Source: Demetria terragena DSM 11295 (GTDB taxonomy: Bacteria; Actinomycetota; Actinomycetes; Actinomycetales; Dermatophilaceae). From it: DNA of 64,000 nucleotides. The stretch lies in NCBI RefSeq assembly GCF_000376825.1, contig NZ_AQXW01000004.1, positions 1,364,001 to 1,428,000 of the forward strand, in the 5' to 3' direction. The notes beneath the pieces are model-generated. The model was not told the DNA's origin and made no database searches. It worked only from the letters and a program-made list of their open reading frames with translations. Numbering within the stretch: position 1 is the first letter of the stretch; each line of letters begins with the position of its first letter. A program made the translations under genes and the position numbers. Positions 1-9,652 of the stretch are shown here, piece after piece.

Positions 1-1
1 T

Positions 2-694
2 CACGACGCCGTGCACGTCTTCGAGCGCGACTGCTCACTTCAGCGTCGTCGGCAGAAAATTTGGGAAGAGGCCCCAGCGGCAGCGCTCTCAGACGACGTG
101 CGCGAGCAGATGTGCACCGCGGCGGTCGATCTCGCGCGCTCGGTCGGCTATGTCGGCGCGGGGACAGTGGAGTTCCTCTACGACCCCACCACGACTGAGT
201 TCTTCTTCATCGAGATGAACACCCGCATCCAGGTCGAGCACCCAATCTCTGAAGAAATCTCCGGAATTGACCTGATAGCGGCCATGATTCGAGTGTGCCA
301 GGGTGAGCCGCTCGGCCTGACCCAGGATCAGATTGCCCGGCGGGGGCACGCCATCGAGGTCCGCATCAACGCCGAAGACCCCGCTCGCGGGTTCATGCCC
401 TCCCCCGGGGAGATATCCAGCCTGACATGGCCGCTGGGGCCTGGGGTCCGCGTCGATTCGATGGCATACCCCGGCTATCGCATCCCCCCGTTCTATGACT
501 CGCTCATCGGCAAACTGATCGTGTGGGGCACTGATCGCGAGCACGCACTTGCCCGCCTCGAACGCGCGCTACGTGAGATCGACATCGACGGTCCAGCCAC
601 CACCCTGCCGTTCTTCGACACGTTGCTGGCCCACCCCGATGTTCGGGCAAACACCTTTCATACCACCTGGATTGAGAGCGAGGCGATGAGCTGA
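2..694 (+). CDS. accC: Biotin carboxylase subunit, C-terminal part (gene starts left of the window)
   Basis: This is the C-terminal part of an ATP-dependent biotin carboxylase, which carboxylates biotin on a carrier protein. The frame is open to base 2, so the N-terminal part lies outside the window. Family hallmarks are visible: FERDCSLQRR near the start, the catalytic strand EMNTRIQVEH, then RGHAIEVRINAEDP and YDSLIGKLIVWG of the biotin carboxylase C domain. The stop overlaps the next start (TGATG). Coupling to pxpB- and pxpC-like genes suggests this carboxylase serves that enzyme rather than general acetyl-CoA carboxylase, which is inference. The canonical HPVTEMVTG stretch reads HPISEEISG, a mild divergence. 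Confidence 0.9.
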   Translation, partial: HDAVHVFERDCSLQRRRQKIWEEAPAAALSDDVREQMCTAAVDLARSVGYVGAGTVEFLYDPTTTEFFFIEMNTRIQVEHPISEEISGIDLIAAMIRVCQGEPLGLTQDQIARRGHAIEVRINAEDPARGFMPSPGEISSLTWPLGPGVRVDSMAYPGYRIPPFYDSLIGKLIVWGTDREHALARLERALREIDIDGPATTLPFFDTLLAHPDVRANTFHTTWIESEAMS

Positions 695-1566
695 TGGCCA
701 GCCGATACACCGTTGGTGCCGATGAGCACCTCTTTGTCGAAGTGTCAGAGGAGATGTCGCTCGACGCGTACTTCACCAGCTTGCTCGTGACGCAGGAACT
801 TGCCGAGCGCAAGATTCCTGGCATCACCGAGATCTGCCCGGCGAATGCTTCCTTTCAGGTTCGCTTCGACCCCGACATCCTGCCGCTGGAGCAGTTGCGC
901 GGCACCGTTGAAGAGATTGAGGCTGGGGTCGGCCGCCAGGAGGCGACGCTAGACACTCGGATCGTCGAGGTCCCCGTGCTCTACAACGATCCTTGGACCT
1001 ACGAAACACTCATGCGGTTCCGGGACCGGCACCAGGATCCCAGTGGAACTGACTTGGAGTACGCCGCCCGGATCAATGGGTATGACGACGTGCCCGCTTT
1101 CATCGAAGCCCATTCGGGGACACCGTGGTTCGTCTCTATGGTGGGATTCGTCGCGGGGCTGCCTTTCATGTATCAAATGGTCGAGCGAGACCGTCAGATT
1201 CAGGTGCCGAAGTATGTGCGACCCCGCACTGATACCCCTAAGCAGACCGTGGGCTACGGCGGCGCGTTCAGTTGCATCTACTCCGTACGCGGCGCCGGCG
1301 GGTATCAAATGTTTGGCGTCACTCCGATGCCGATCTATGACCCGGCCGCAGAGACCCCGTACTTGAAGGAGGAGATGATCTTCTTCCGCCCGGGCGACGT
1401 GGTGCAATTCCGCCCCATCGACCGACCCGAGTACGACTCCATCTTGGAGTCGGTCGAGCGCCATGAGTTCATTCCACGCACAGCGCCAATCACGTTCGCG
1501 CTCAAGGACTTTGAATCAGATCCGGCCGGCTACCCGGCAACCTTGCAGGAGGCACTCCGTGGCTGA
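694..1566 (+). CDS. pxpB: 5-oxoprolinase subunit B-like / allophanate hydrolase subunit 1 family (AHS1)
   Basis: Protein of 290 aa of the KipI/PxpB/AHS1 family, which pairs with AHS2 proteins to form either an ATP-dependent 5-oxoprolinase or the carboxyltransferase part of a biotin-dependent urea-carboxylase-like enzyme. The family core is present: GFVAGLPFMYQM, the YVRPRTDTPKQTVGYGG stretch and a GGYQMFG segment. At 290 aa it is longer than the roughly 220-aa E. coli PxpB, closer to carboxylase-associated versions. It overlaps accC by one base and the following gene by 8 bases, so translation is coupled. The substrate (5-oxoproline or a urea-like compound) cannot be decided here because any pxpA or biotin carrier gene would lie left of the window. 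Confidence 0.85.
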   Translation: MASRYTVGADEHLFVEVSEEMSLDAYFTSLLVTQELAERKIPGITEICPANASFQVRFDPDILPLEQLRGTVEEIEAGVGRQEATLDTRIVEVPVLYNDPWTYETLMRFRDRHQDPSGTDLEYAARINGYDDVPAFIEAHSGTPWFVSMVGFVAGLPFMYQMVERDRQIQVPKYVRPRTDTPKQTVGYGGAFSCIYSVRGAGGYQMFGVTPMPIYDPAAETPYLKEEMIFFRPGDVVQFRPIDRPEYDSILESVERHEFIPRTAPITFALKDFESDPAGYPATLQEALRG

Positions 1567-2542
1567 GCACAGCGCATCCATCGAGGTCGTCAAGCCCGGC
1601 CTGTCGACCACCGTTCAGGACCACGGCCGAAGCGGCCAGTACCACCTCGGCATCCCGCCCTCGGGTGCCATGGACCAGATCTCGTTCCGTGCGGCCAATC
1701 TGCTTCTTGGCAACGACGAGACCGCGGCCGTGCTGGAATGCGCGCTGATGGGTCCGGAGTTGAGATTCAACGACTCGCGACAGATTGCCGTGACCGGCGC
1801 GGAGATGACGCCGCTCGTGGACGGCACGCCTCATCCCACCAACACGGTGGTCGACGTAGAGGCTGGGCAGACGCTGTCGTTCGGCTTCGCCACGGCGGGA
1901 GCCCGCGCCTACCTTGCCGTCAGTGGCGGGTTCGACGTTCCCGTCGCGCTCGGCAGTCGGGCGACCTACGGGCTCGGCTCCTTGGGCGGCCATCACGGGC
2001 GGGCCCTGCAACCGGGCGACCCACTCCCCCTGGGCGATCCACGTGCGGCGGTTTCTCACCGTGCACTCCCCGAGGCGCTGCGGATGCCTCTAGCCAAGGA
2101 GCGCGAGCTACGTGTCGTACGAGGCCTTTACGACCATCGCGTCCAGCCTGATTCACTCGATGGGTTCTTCCAGGAGCCCTGGAAGGTGGCCTCGGAGGCG
2201 GACCGTGTCGGCTATCGCCTCAAAGGCGGGACACCGCTCAGATTTATCGATCGCGAGCCGCCATTCGGTGCGGGCGATGACCCGTCAAACATCACCGACG
2301 CGTGCTACCCGATCGGCTCGATCCAGGTCCCCTCGGGCCAGGAGCCGATCATCCTGCACCGGGATGCCGTCTCAGGCGGGGGCTACCTCATGGTTGGCGC
2401 CGTGATCAGCGCCGACATGGACGCCATCGGCCAACTGCCGCCCAACGCCACGATCCACTTCCGGGAAGTGACGCTCGAGGAGGCATTGGTCGCCCGACAG
2501 GAGCGCTCGGCCTGGCTCGAGCGACTGCGCGCGATCGGCTGA
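1559..2542 (+). CDS. pxpC: 5-oxoprolinase subunit C-like / biotin-dependent carboxyltransferase (AHS2)
   Basis: Protein of 327 aa of the AHS2/PxpC family, partner of the preceding AHS1 protein. Typical signatures are VKPGLSTTVQDHGR at the N-terminus, GIPPSGAMDQISFRAANLL, AYLAVSGGFDVP and GSRATYGLGSLGGHHGR. The GTG at 1559 is preferred over a longer upstream frame because AGGAGG lies at 1547-1552 and the family homology starts a few residues in. It overlaps pxpB by 8 bp. The order biotin carboxylase, AHS1, AHS2 matches the domains of urea carboxylase in split form. It is followed by a hairpin facing a convergent gene. Confidence 0.87.
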   Translation: MAEHSASIEVVKPGLSTTVQDHGRSGQYHLGIPPSGAMDQISFRAANLLLGNDETAAVLECALMGPELRFNDSRQIAVTGAEMTPLVDGTPHPTNTVVDVEAGQTLSFGFATAGARAYLAVSGGFDVPVALGSRATYGLGSLGGHHGRALQPGDPLPLGDPRAAVSHRALPEALRMPLAKERELRVVRGLYDHRVQPDSLDGFFQEPWKVASEADRVGYRLKGGTPLRFIDREPPFGAGDDPSNITDACYPIGSIQVPSGQEPIILHRDAVSGGGYLMVGAVISADMDAIGQLPPNATIHFREVTLEEALVARQERSAWLERLRAIG

Positions 2543-2550
2543 CATCAGAC

Positions 2551-2588
2551 TTCCCGTGGGCGTGGTCCAGGGTCCGCGCCCACGGGGA
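2551..2588. terminator. Probable bidirectional terminator between convergent genes
   Basis: A 12-bp GC-rich stem with one G-T pair: TTCCCGTGGGCG at 2551-2562 pairs with CGCCCACGGGGA at 2577-2588 across a 14-nt loop. It sits exactly between the pxpC stop and the stop of the opposing glycerophosphodiesterase gene. No U-tract is evident, as is common in actinobacteria. Confidence 0.6.
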
Positions 2589-2598
2589 CCCAATTCGC

Positions 2599-3660
2599 TC
2601 AGCGAACGGGCTTGGGGAGTTTGTAGCCAGCCGCGCAGAGCAACTCGCGCGCCTGCGTGGGGTCGTTGGTGATGATCCCGTCGACCCCGACCTTCAGCAG
2701 GTAACGGAAGGTCGCTGGATCATCCACCGTCCACGGCACGACGGTGAGCCCGCGAACGTGTGCGCGGCGGACCATGGCGCGGGTGACGTACGGCTCGCAG
2801 TCGGGGTCGGCCATCGAGCAACCCTGTGGGAACCCGGCCACCGGCGACACCGTGCGCACCCCGGGCAGGGCATCCGCAGCACGTACGAAATCCCCGTCGA
2901 AGTCGTCCACATCGAGACCACCAGTCCACGGCGACGCGCCGGGCTTGCCGACCTCGAGAAAGTCGTAGTTCGTGAGCGCTACCAGGGGAATTCGCGGGTT
3001 CAACCGGTGCATCTGACGCAACGCGCCCCAGTCGAAACTCTGAACGGTCACCTGACGGTGCAATCCGGAGCGCTTGATTTCCTGATGAACCAGGCGGACA
3101 AACTTCTGTCGAGGTGCCGTCTGCTCGGGCGCTCCGGCCTCCACCTTCGTCTCGATGTTGAGGCCGACCTTGTGCGCCTTGCGCTTCTTCACCAGATCAA
3201 AGACATCCGATAGTTCCAGCATCCGCGAGCCGGGGGTCGGCACCTGTTGCGGATATCCCGGCCGTTGCTGAAAGCCGCAGTCAAGGGTCTGAAGTTGGGC
3301 GAGGGTGAGGTCTTTCACGTACTTCCCGACATACGGAAACTCGGGGTCACCAGGGTTGGCAGGCGCAGTGTCCGTGCAGACCTCCGGGTTGGTCTTGCGG
3401 TCATGAGTCACCACCACCTTGTCATCCTGGGTGATCTGCGCATCGAGTTCGAGTGTCGAAACGCCCACGGACAACGCGTGATTAAACGAGCTCCGCGAAC
3501 TCTCCGTGCGCTCGGCTATTCCGCCGCGATGCGCCTGCAAGTCGAAGGCGCCGCGTGGTTTCGGATGGGGAGGTGCCGCCCCCGCGGGAGGCAGCGCAGT
3601 CCCACTGACTATCGCTGCGGTGATCGACACCATCGCGGCAGTACGAAATCGTAGAGTCAT
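2599..3660 (-). CDS. glpQ: Secreted glycerophosphodiester phosphodiesterase (GlpQ type)
   Basis: Protein of 353 aa that should hydrolyse glycerophosphodiesters to sn-glycerol 3-phosphate and an alcohol. The ATG at 3660 gives a Sec signal peptide (basic MTLRFR, hydrophobic core, Ala-rich cleavage region near residues 26-30); a longer upstream frame has no signal-like start. The catalytic HRGG is at residues 44-47, followed by the ELDAQ-x8-THD metal/catalytic block. The usual PENT after HRG is TESS here. The C-terminal VPWTVDD and GVDGIITNDP motifs are typical. It is divergent from galT with 50 bp between. In this neighbourhood it could act on teichoic acid or lipid-derived glycerophosphodiesters, which is inference. 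Confidence 0.9.
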   Translation of the reverse strand: MTLRFRTAAMVSITAAIVSGTALPPAGAAPPHPKPRGAFDLQAHRGGIAERTESSRSSFNHALSVGVSTLELDAQITQDDKVVVTHDRKTNPEVCTDTAPANPGDPEFPYVGKYVKDLTLAQLQTLDCGFQQRPGYPQQVPTPGSRMLELSDVFDLVKKRKAHKVGLNIETKVEAGAPEQTAPRQKFVRLVHQEIKRSGLHRQVTVQSFDWGALRQMHRLNPRIPLVALTNYDFLEVGKPGASPWTGGLDVDDFDGDFVRAADALPGVRTVSPVAGFPQGCSMADPDCEPYVTRAMVRRAHVRGLTVVPWTVDDPATFRYLLKVGVDGIITNDPTQARELLCAAGYKLPKPVR

Positions 3661-3710
3661 ACCGACCACAATCCCCTGTCGACGTGGACAGCGGAAGACC
3701 CAAGGATGAC

Positions 3711-4780
3711 ATGCACCGGACAAACGGACTCCTCGCCGATGGACGCGAGATCGTGTGGTACGACATCGATGGCACCGCCCGCGTTGCGCCGCGGGACGAA
3801 CGCGACCTGCCGTCCACGTACCCCGACTCGCAGATGCGGTGCGACCCCTTAACCGGCGACTGGATCGCCGTGGCGTCGCACCGGCAGACCCGCACCTTCA
3901 TGCCGTCCGCCAGTGAGTGCCCGCTGTGCCCAAGCAAGGATGGTTGGCTCTCAGAGGTCCCCTCACGCGATTACGAAGTGGTCGTCTTTGAGAACCGCTT
4001 TCCTTCATTCAGCACCCATAGCCAGCCCGCACCTACCGTCGAAACTCCACTGCAGCAGACCAGCGCAGGCCTCGGGCGGTGCGAGGTGGTCTGCTTCGGC
4101 AGCGACCACAACGCCTCGTTCGCTGACCTCAGCCCCGAGCGCGCCCGTCTCATCCTGGACGCCTGGGCGGATCGTACGCACGCGCTCAGTCAGATCGACA
4201 CGATCGAGTATGTCTACCCATTCGAAAACCGCGGCGCCGAGATCGGCGTGACACTGCAGCACCCCCATGGGCAGATCTACGGCTATCCCTATGTGCCCCA
4301 TGTGGCTTCACGCGAGCTCGCGAGCGCAGAGGCCTACGCGGCCGAACACGGCCGCAACCTGTTCGGCGACATCATCGAGTCCGAACGTCGTGACGGCGCC
4401 CGGGTGATCGCGCAAACGGAAGAGTGGATCGCCTTCTTGCCGTTTGCATCTCGGTGGCCGATCGAGATTCACGTCTACCCGCTGAGACGGGTGCGTGACC
4501 TGCCCGAACTGGACACCGCGCAGCGGGATGACTTCGCTCATCTCTATCTCGATCTGTTGGGCAGGCTCGACCGGCTCTACTCACAACCGACGCCGTACAT
4601 CTCGGGTTGGCAACAGGCGCCAGTGCGCCAGCACCGCGAGGAAGCCTGGCTGCACCTAGAACTCTTGTCGGTGCGGCGAGCCGAAGGCAAGGTCAAGTTC
4701 CTCGCGGGTTCCGAGTCAGGTCAAGGAGGTTGGGTCAACGATGGCCAGCCCGAACAGTTGGCCGAGAGGTTGCGGTCACT

Positions 4781-4784
<4 letters not shown>
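3711..4784 (+). CDS. galT: Galactose-1-phosphate uridylyltransferase
   Basis: Second enzyme of the Leloir pathway: exchanges UMP between UDP-glucose and galactose 1-phosphate. The ATG at 3711 is chosen because AAGGA lies 4 bases upstream, giving 357 aa. The zinc-type pair Cys70-x2-Cys73 (ECPLCPS) and the catalytic HPH (residues 184-186, in HPHGQIYGYP) are intact. The C-terminal EIHVYP and EEAWLHLEL segments are also family-typical. The stop overlaps the galK GTG start (GTGA), so the pair is one transcriptional and translational unit. No galE is present in the window. Confidence 0.95.
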
Positions 4785-5914
<1,130 letters not shown>

Positions 5915-6052
5915 AACACATCGTCAGACATACTCAGTTTCTCGAATCCCCCGCCGCGCATGGCTCGCGGGTTAACCTTCCACGTACCCGGGGCAACGCA
6001 TAGGTGACCGCGGGCCCGGTCCTGTGTGCCGGTGAAATATCGAGGAGGGGAT

Positions 6053-7819
6053 ATGCCGACCCACATGTGGAATCGGCGTCGAGACGGGGTCGCTGGCCCG
6101 GTTGCGGACGAGCAAGTTGCGGACGAGCAAGTTGCGGACGAGCAAGAGCAAGGCGTTGCGGTTCTGCCCGAGCTTGCATACGTCGTTGATGCGTTGTCAT
6201 GGGAGCGCGTCCACCTGCGACTTACGCTCGCCCCCGACGCCTCAGCGGGCGGGACTGAGACCTCCGGCCTGGAGTTCGTCCTGCGGGCGGGGCGCCGCGA
6301 CCTGCCGATCCCGGCGACGCCGCTGCCCGCTGGCGGCTATGAGCTCCACGCCAACGTCACGACGTTCGCCGGTCGCCGGCAGATCCCCGACGGCACTTGG
6401 CAGATCGTCCCCCGGACTGCGGACGGCGAGGGTCCCCCGGCTCGACTTCGGTTGGATCGCGTCGAAACTCTCGAGCAGGACTCCCGTACGTTCCTTTACG
6501 ACGGAAACCGGACCGCGTACGTCGTCGAGATCGCCATCACCGAGGACGACTACGACCCAAGGTTCTTGCTGCGCACGTACCAGTTGTTCCGCCGGACTAA
6601 GCGTCCGGCGAAGTCACGTAACCCGCTGATACGGGTTGAGAAGCGGGTCGCGAGCCGCAAGAACAAGGTGCGGGCGGCCCAGGGGCTGCTGCGCGCGACC
6701 GAGCTCAGTCCGATCCCCGACCGGCCGCGAATCCTGTTCGCCTCTGAGATGCGTCCGGCACTGGAAGGCAACCTTCTCGCTGTGCGTGATCGGATGGTCG
6801 CGCGTGGCCTCGACAAGCACGTCGAGCTCGACTACTCCTTCCGCATGCCGGGCAGCACTGACAAGGCCCGCACCGCCCAGTTGCTCTGGCAGCTCGGCCA
6901 AGCCGACGTCGTTCTCATCGACGACTACTTCCCGATGCTGGAGAGCATCAAACTGAAGCCGACCACGAGGGTTATCCAGTTGTGGCACGCAGGCAGCGGC
7001 TTCAAGTCGATCGGGTTCAGCCGCTTCGGCAAGTACGGCTCGCCCAAGCTGCAGAACGCGCACCGGCATTACACGTACGCCATCGCTGGCTCGACCCACC
7101 TGGTCGGTGTGTACGCCGAGGCGTTCGGCATCGAGGAGTCCGCGGTGATCCCCACCGGGCTACCGCGCATCGATACGTTCCTCGACCCCGGCACCATCGC
7201 TACGACACGCACACAGTTCTCTGCCGCGCACCCCGAGTTAGTTGGCAAAAAACTCATCCTCTTCGCCCCCACCTTCCGCGGACGAGGTTTCCGCGACGCT
7301 CACTATCCGTTCGAGCAGCTGGACTTCGCCCGGCTATACGACGTCCTTGGCGAAGACACGGTGTTCGCTGTTCGCATGCACCACTTCGTCAACGAGCGGG
7401 CGCCGATCCCCCCGCAATTTGCCGACCGGATCATCGATCTGACCGGTGTTGGCATCACGAACGATCTACTACACGTGACCGACCTGCTGATCACCGACTA
7501 CTCCTCAATCATCTACGAGTACTCGCTACTGCGGCGGCCGATGCTGTTCTACGCCTACGACAAGGACAACTATGCAGCGACCCGCGGTTTCCACCGCAGC
7601 TTCGATGAAGTTGCGCCCGGCCGAGTCGTCACCACGTTCAACGACCTGCTTGAGGCGCTGCACAGCACCGACTTCGAGGAGTGGAAGGTCGAAGCGTTCC
7701 TCAAGGAGAATTTCGACCACACCGACTGTGGCTCCTCCGACCGAGTGATCGACCAACTAGTTCTCAGCCACCCTCGCATCTCCGCCCACCTGCGATCAGG
7801 CGAGCAGACCGATGATTGA
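6053..7819 (+). CDS. CDP-glycerol/CDP-ribitol glycerophosphotransferase family (TagF/TarF-like)
   Basis: Protein of 588 aa with a C-terminal CDP-glycerol:poly(glycerophosphate) transferase domain, which polymerises or primes alditol-phosphate chains of teichoic-acid-type wall polymers. ATG at 6053 follows GAGGAGGGG. Residues from about 230 on carry the family motifs: IQLWHAGSGFKSIGFSRFG, LFAPTFRGRG, AVRMHHFVNE and the highly conserved TDYSSIIYEYSLLRRP. The N-terminal ~200 residues look like a separate beta-rich region as in actinobacterial versions. Residues 17-31 contain three tandem VADEQ units. It overlaps the next gene by 8 bp. Whether the unit added is glycerol or ribitol phosphate is unresolved; the TarI-like neighbour favours ribitol. 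Confidence 0.85.
   Translation: MPTHMWNRRRDGVAGPVADEQVADEQVADEQEQGVAVLPELAYVVDALSWERVHLRLTLAPDASAGGTETSGLEFVLRAGRRDLPIPATPLPAGGYELHANVTTFAGRRQIPDGTWQIVPRTADGEGPPARLRLDRVETLEQDSRTFLYDGNRTAYVVEIAITEDDYDPRFLLRTYQLFRRTKRPAKSRNPLIRVEKRVASRKNKVRAAQGLLRATELSPIPDRPRILFASEMRPALEGNLLAVRDRMVARGLDKHVELDYSFRMPGSTDKARTAQLLWQLGQADVVLIDDYFPMLESIKLKPTTRVIQLWHAGSGFKSIGFSRFGKYGSPKLQNAHRHYTYAIAGSTHLVGVYAEAFGIEESAVIPTGLPRIDTFLDPGTIATTRTQFSAAHPELVGKKLILFAPTFRGRGFRDAHYPFEQLDFARLYDVLGEDTVFAVRMHHFVNERAPIPPQFADRIIDLTGVGITNDLLHVTDLLITDYSSIIYEYSLLRRPMLFYAYDKDNYAATRGFHRSFDEVAPGRVVTTFNDLLEALHSTDFEEWKVEAFLKENFDHTDCGSSDRVIDQLVLSHPRISAHLRSGEQTDD
6101..6145 (+). repeat. Three exact 15-bp tandem repeats inside the transferase gene
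   Basis: The unit GTTGCGGACGAGCAA occurs three times head to tail (6101-6115, 6116-6130, 6131-6145) and encodes VADEQ three times. Because the unit is five codons, copy-number change would keep frame and only change the length of the acidic N-terminal linker. Confidence 0.95.
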
Positions 7820-8561
7820 AGAGGAGAGCGGGGCAGACCGGTCTCCCATCGTCGCGGTCATCTTCGCGGGCGGCATCGGCAGCCGGATGAACTCGCAGGC
7901 CCAGCCCAAGCAATTCCTGGAGATCCACGGCAAGCCGATCATCGTGCACACACTTGAGCACTTCGAGGAGCACCCGGAGGTCGATGCGATCGCGATCGCG
8001 ATCCTGCCCGAGGGACGCGATCACCTGGAGCGGCTTGTCCGGCGGCACGAGCTCAGCAAGGTGCGCTGGATAGTTGATGGCGGGGCGACCGGCCAGCAAT
8101 CCCGCCACGCCGCGCTCGTGGCAGTAGCCAACGACCAGCCGCCGGAGACAATCGTGCTCATCCACGATGGGGTTCGGCCAGTGATCAACCGAGCCCTCAT
8201 CGACGCCAACCTGGAGTCGGTGCGCCGTCACGGGTCGGCGATCACCTGCACGAAGTTCAACGAGACGGTGATCTCGACACCGACCGACCGGGTCGAAGAC
8301 GTCATCCCGCGCGACCACATCTACGCCGCCCAGGCGCCGCAGTCTTTCCGGCTACAGGACATCCTGTCGGTCTACGAGCGCGCCGTCGCCGACGGTGAGC
8401 TGGATTCGATCGACTCCTGCACACTGATGCACTCCTACGGCTACCCGCTGCACAGGGTCGTCGGGCCTCGCTCGAACCTCAAGATCACTACCGCGGAGGA
8501 CTACTACGTGTGTCGCACTTTCTTCGACCTTGTCGAAGGTCAACAGATTTCGGGGTTCTGA
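7812..8561 (+). CDS. tarI: Ribitol-5-phosphate cytidylyltransferase-like (TarI/IspD family)
   Basis: Protein of 249 aa of the IspD/TarI nucleotidyltransferase family, predicted to make a CDP-alditol (CDP-ribitol) from CTP and the alditol phosphate. The CTP-binding loop FAGGIGSRM is at residues 18-26 with Lys33 in PKQF. DGGATGQQSR, IHDGVRPVI and YAAQAPQSFR follow in the right order. The ATG at 7812 overlaps the preceding stop, and an epimerase gene starts two bases after its stop. That context, between a CDP-alditol transferase and a sugar epimerase, supports the wall-polymer role over isoprenoid IspD, as do the TarI-like LKITTAEDYY end and the absence of IspF. Exact substrate is inferred. Confidence 0.8.
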   Translation: MIEEESGADRSPIVAVIFAGGIGSRMNSQAQPKQFLEIHGKPIIVHTLEHFEEHPEVDAIAIAILPEGRDHLERLVRRHELSKVRWIVDGGATGQQSRHAALVAVANDQPPETIVLIHDGVRPVINRALIDANLESVRRHGSAITCTKFNETVISTPTDRVEDVIPRDHIYAAQAPQSFRLQDILSVYERAVADGELDSIDSCTLMHSYGYPLHRVVGPRSNLKITTAEDYYVCRTFFDLVEGQQISGF

Positions 8562-8562
8562 A

Positions 8563-9639
8563 ATGGTGACAAGCGCTGATCCCGTCGTCGATGCCGACAC
8601 GACCGCAATCGCCGAAGCCGACCTGCCCTGGAGTGAACTGGCGGGCGCCAGGGTGCTGGTCACCGGCGCCAGCGGCATGATCGGCAGTTACGCCTGCCTT
8701 GCCTTGCTCGCCGCCTCAGAGCGGCATGGCCTGGGCCTACACGTCGACGCGCTGGCGCGCAGCGCCGATCGGGCGCAGGCCGCTCTCGGACCCGCCGTCG
8801 ACCGGGCCGACATGGACGTCGTGATCGGCGACGTGACGGCCCTGCCCGACCTGGAGGCCGACGTCATCGTGCACGCCGCCAGCGCAGCCCAGCCCGGGAG
8901 CCACGTCGCCGACCCGGTAGGCACGTTCCGTGCCAACGTCACTGGCACGCTAGACCTTCTCGAGTTGGCCCGGAAGCACCCCGCACAGTTTCGCGGCATG
9001 GTGTTCACCTCGTCCGCCGAGGTCTATGGCGCCCAGCCCGAGACCACCGACCTGATCGGCGAGTCCTCGTATGGCGGCTTCGACCACCTCGCGCCGCGGG
9101 CTTCGTACGCGGAGGGCAAGCGTGCCGGCGAGACCGCCTGTGCGGCCTACGCCCAACAGCACGACCTACCGATCCGCATCGCCCGGCTCGGGCACATCTA
9201 CGGACCAGGGATGTCCCTCGCCGACACGCGGGTGCAGGCGGAGTTCGCCCGTCAAATTGCCCGCGGCGAGGACATCGTGCTCAACAGCGACGGCTCGGCG
9301 GTGCGCACCTATACCTATGTCGCCGACGCGATCACCGGCATGCTCACGATCCTGCTTCGTGGCGACGAGCTCGCCTACAACGTGGCTGATCCCGCTGGCC
9401 TGATCTCGATCCGCGAACTCGCCGAGACGTTCACACAGGTGCGTCCCGAGCGGGGCTCGGCGCTGCGTTTCGGCCCGGCTGTCGACCCGTCGATCTATCA
9501 GCGCGCCAAAATGCAGGGATTGGACAGCAGCCGACTAGCGGCGCTGGGCTGGAACCCGCAGGTTGCCTTGACCGACGGCGTCGCCCGGATGATCGACAGC
9601 GTCTCCAGCCGGTTGGCAACAGTCGGGACCGACGACTAG
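8563..9639 (+). CDS. NAD-dependent epimerase/dehydratase (extended SDR) of the wall-polymer locus
   Basis: Protein of 358 aa with an N-terminal Rossmann fold (VTGASGMIG at residues 33-41), the catalytic Ser in FTSSAEVYG and Tyr182-x3-Lys186 (YAEGK), so an active extended SDR such as a nucleotide-sugar epimerase or dehydratase. The start at 8563 is one base beyond the tarI-like stop, implying an operon with the two upstream genes. It occupies the position where firmicute clusters carry the ribulose-5-phosphate reductase TarJ, a different (zinc alcohol dehydrogenase) family. Whether it replaces TarJ or makes an unrelated sugar precursor is not decidable from sequence. Confidence 0.82.
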   Translation: MVTSADPVVDADTTAIAEADLPWSELAGARVLVTGASGMIGSYACLALLAASERHGLGLHVDALARSADRAQAALGPAVDRADMDVVIGDVTALPDLEADVIVHAASAAQPGSHVADPVGTFRANVTGTLDLLELARKHPAQFRGMVFTSSAEVYGAQPETTDLIGESSYGGFDHLAPRASYAEGKRAGETACAAYAQQHDLPIRIARLGHIYGPGMSLADTRVQAEFARQIARGEDIVLNSDGSAVRTYTYVADAITGMLTILLRGDELAYNVADPAGLISIRELAETFTQVRPERGSALRFGPAVDPSIYQRAKMQGLDSSRLAALGWNPQVALTDGVARMIDSVSSRLATVGTDD

Positions 9640-9652
9640 GGGTAAGCGCCTC

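Noticed and set aside
5951-5975. Hairpin terminator after galK
   Set aside because: Only a 5-bp CCCGC/GCGGG stem with a 12-nt loop can be drawn and it lacks a U-tract.
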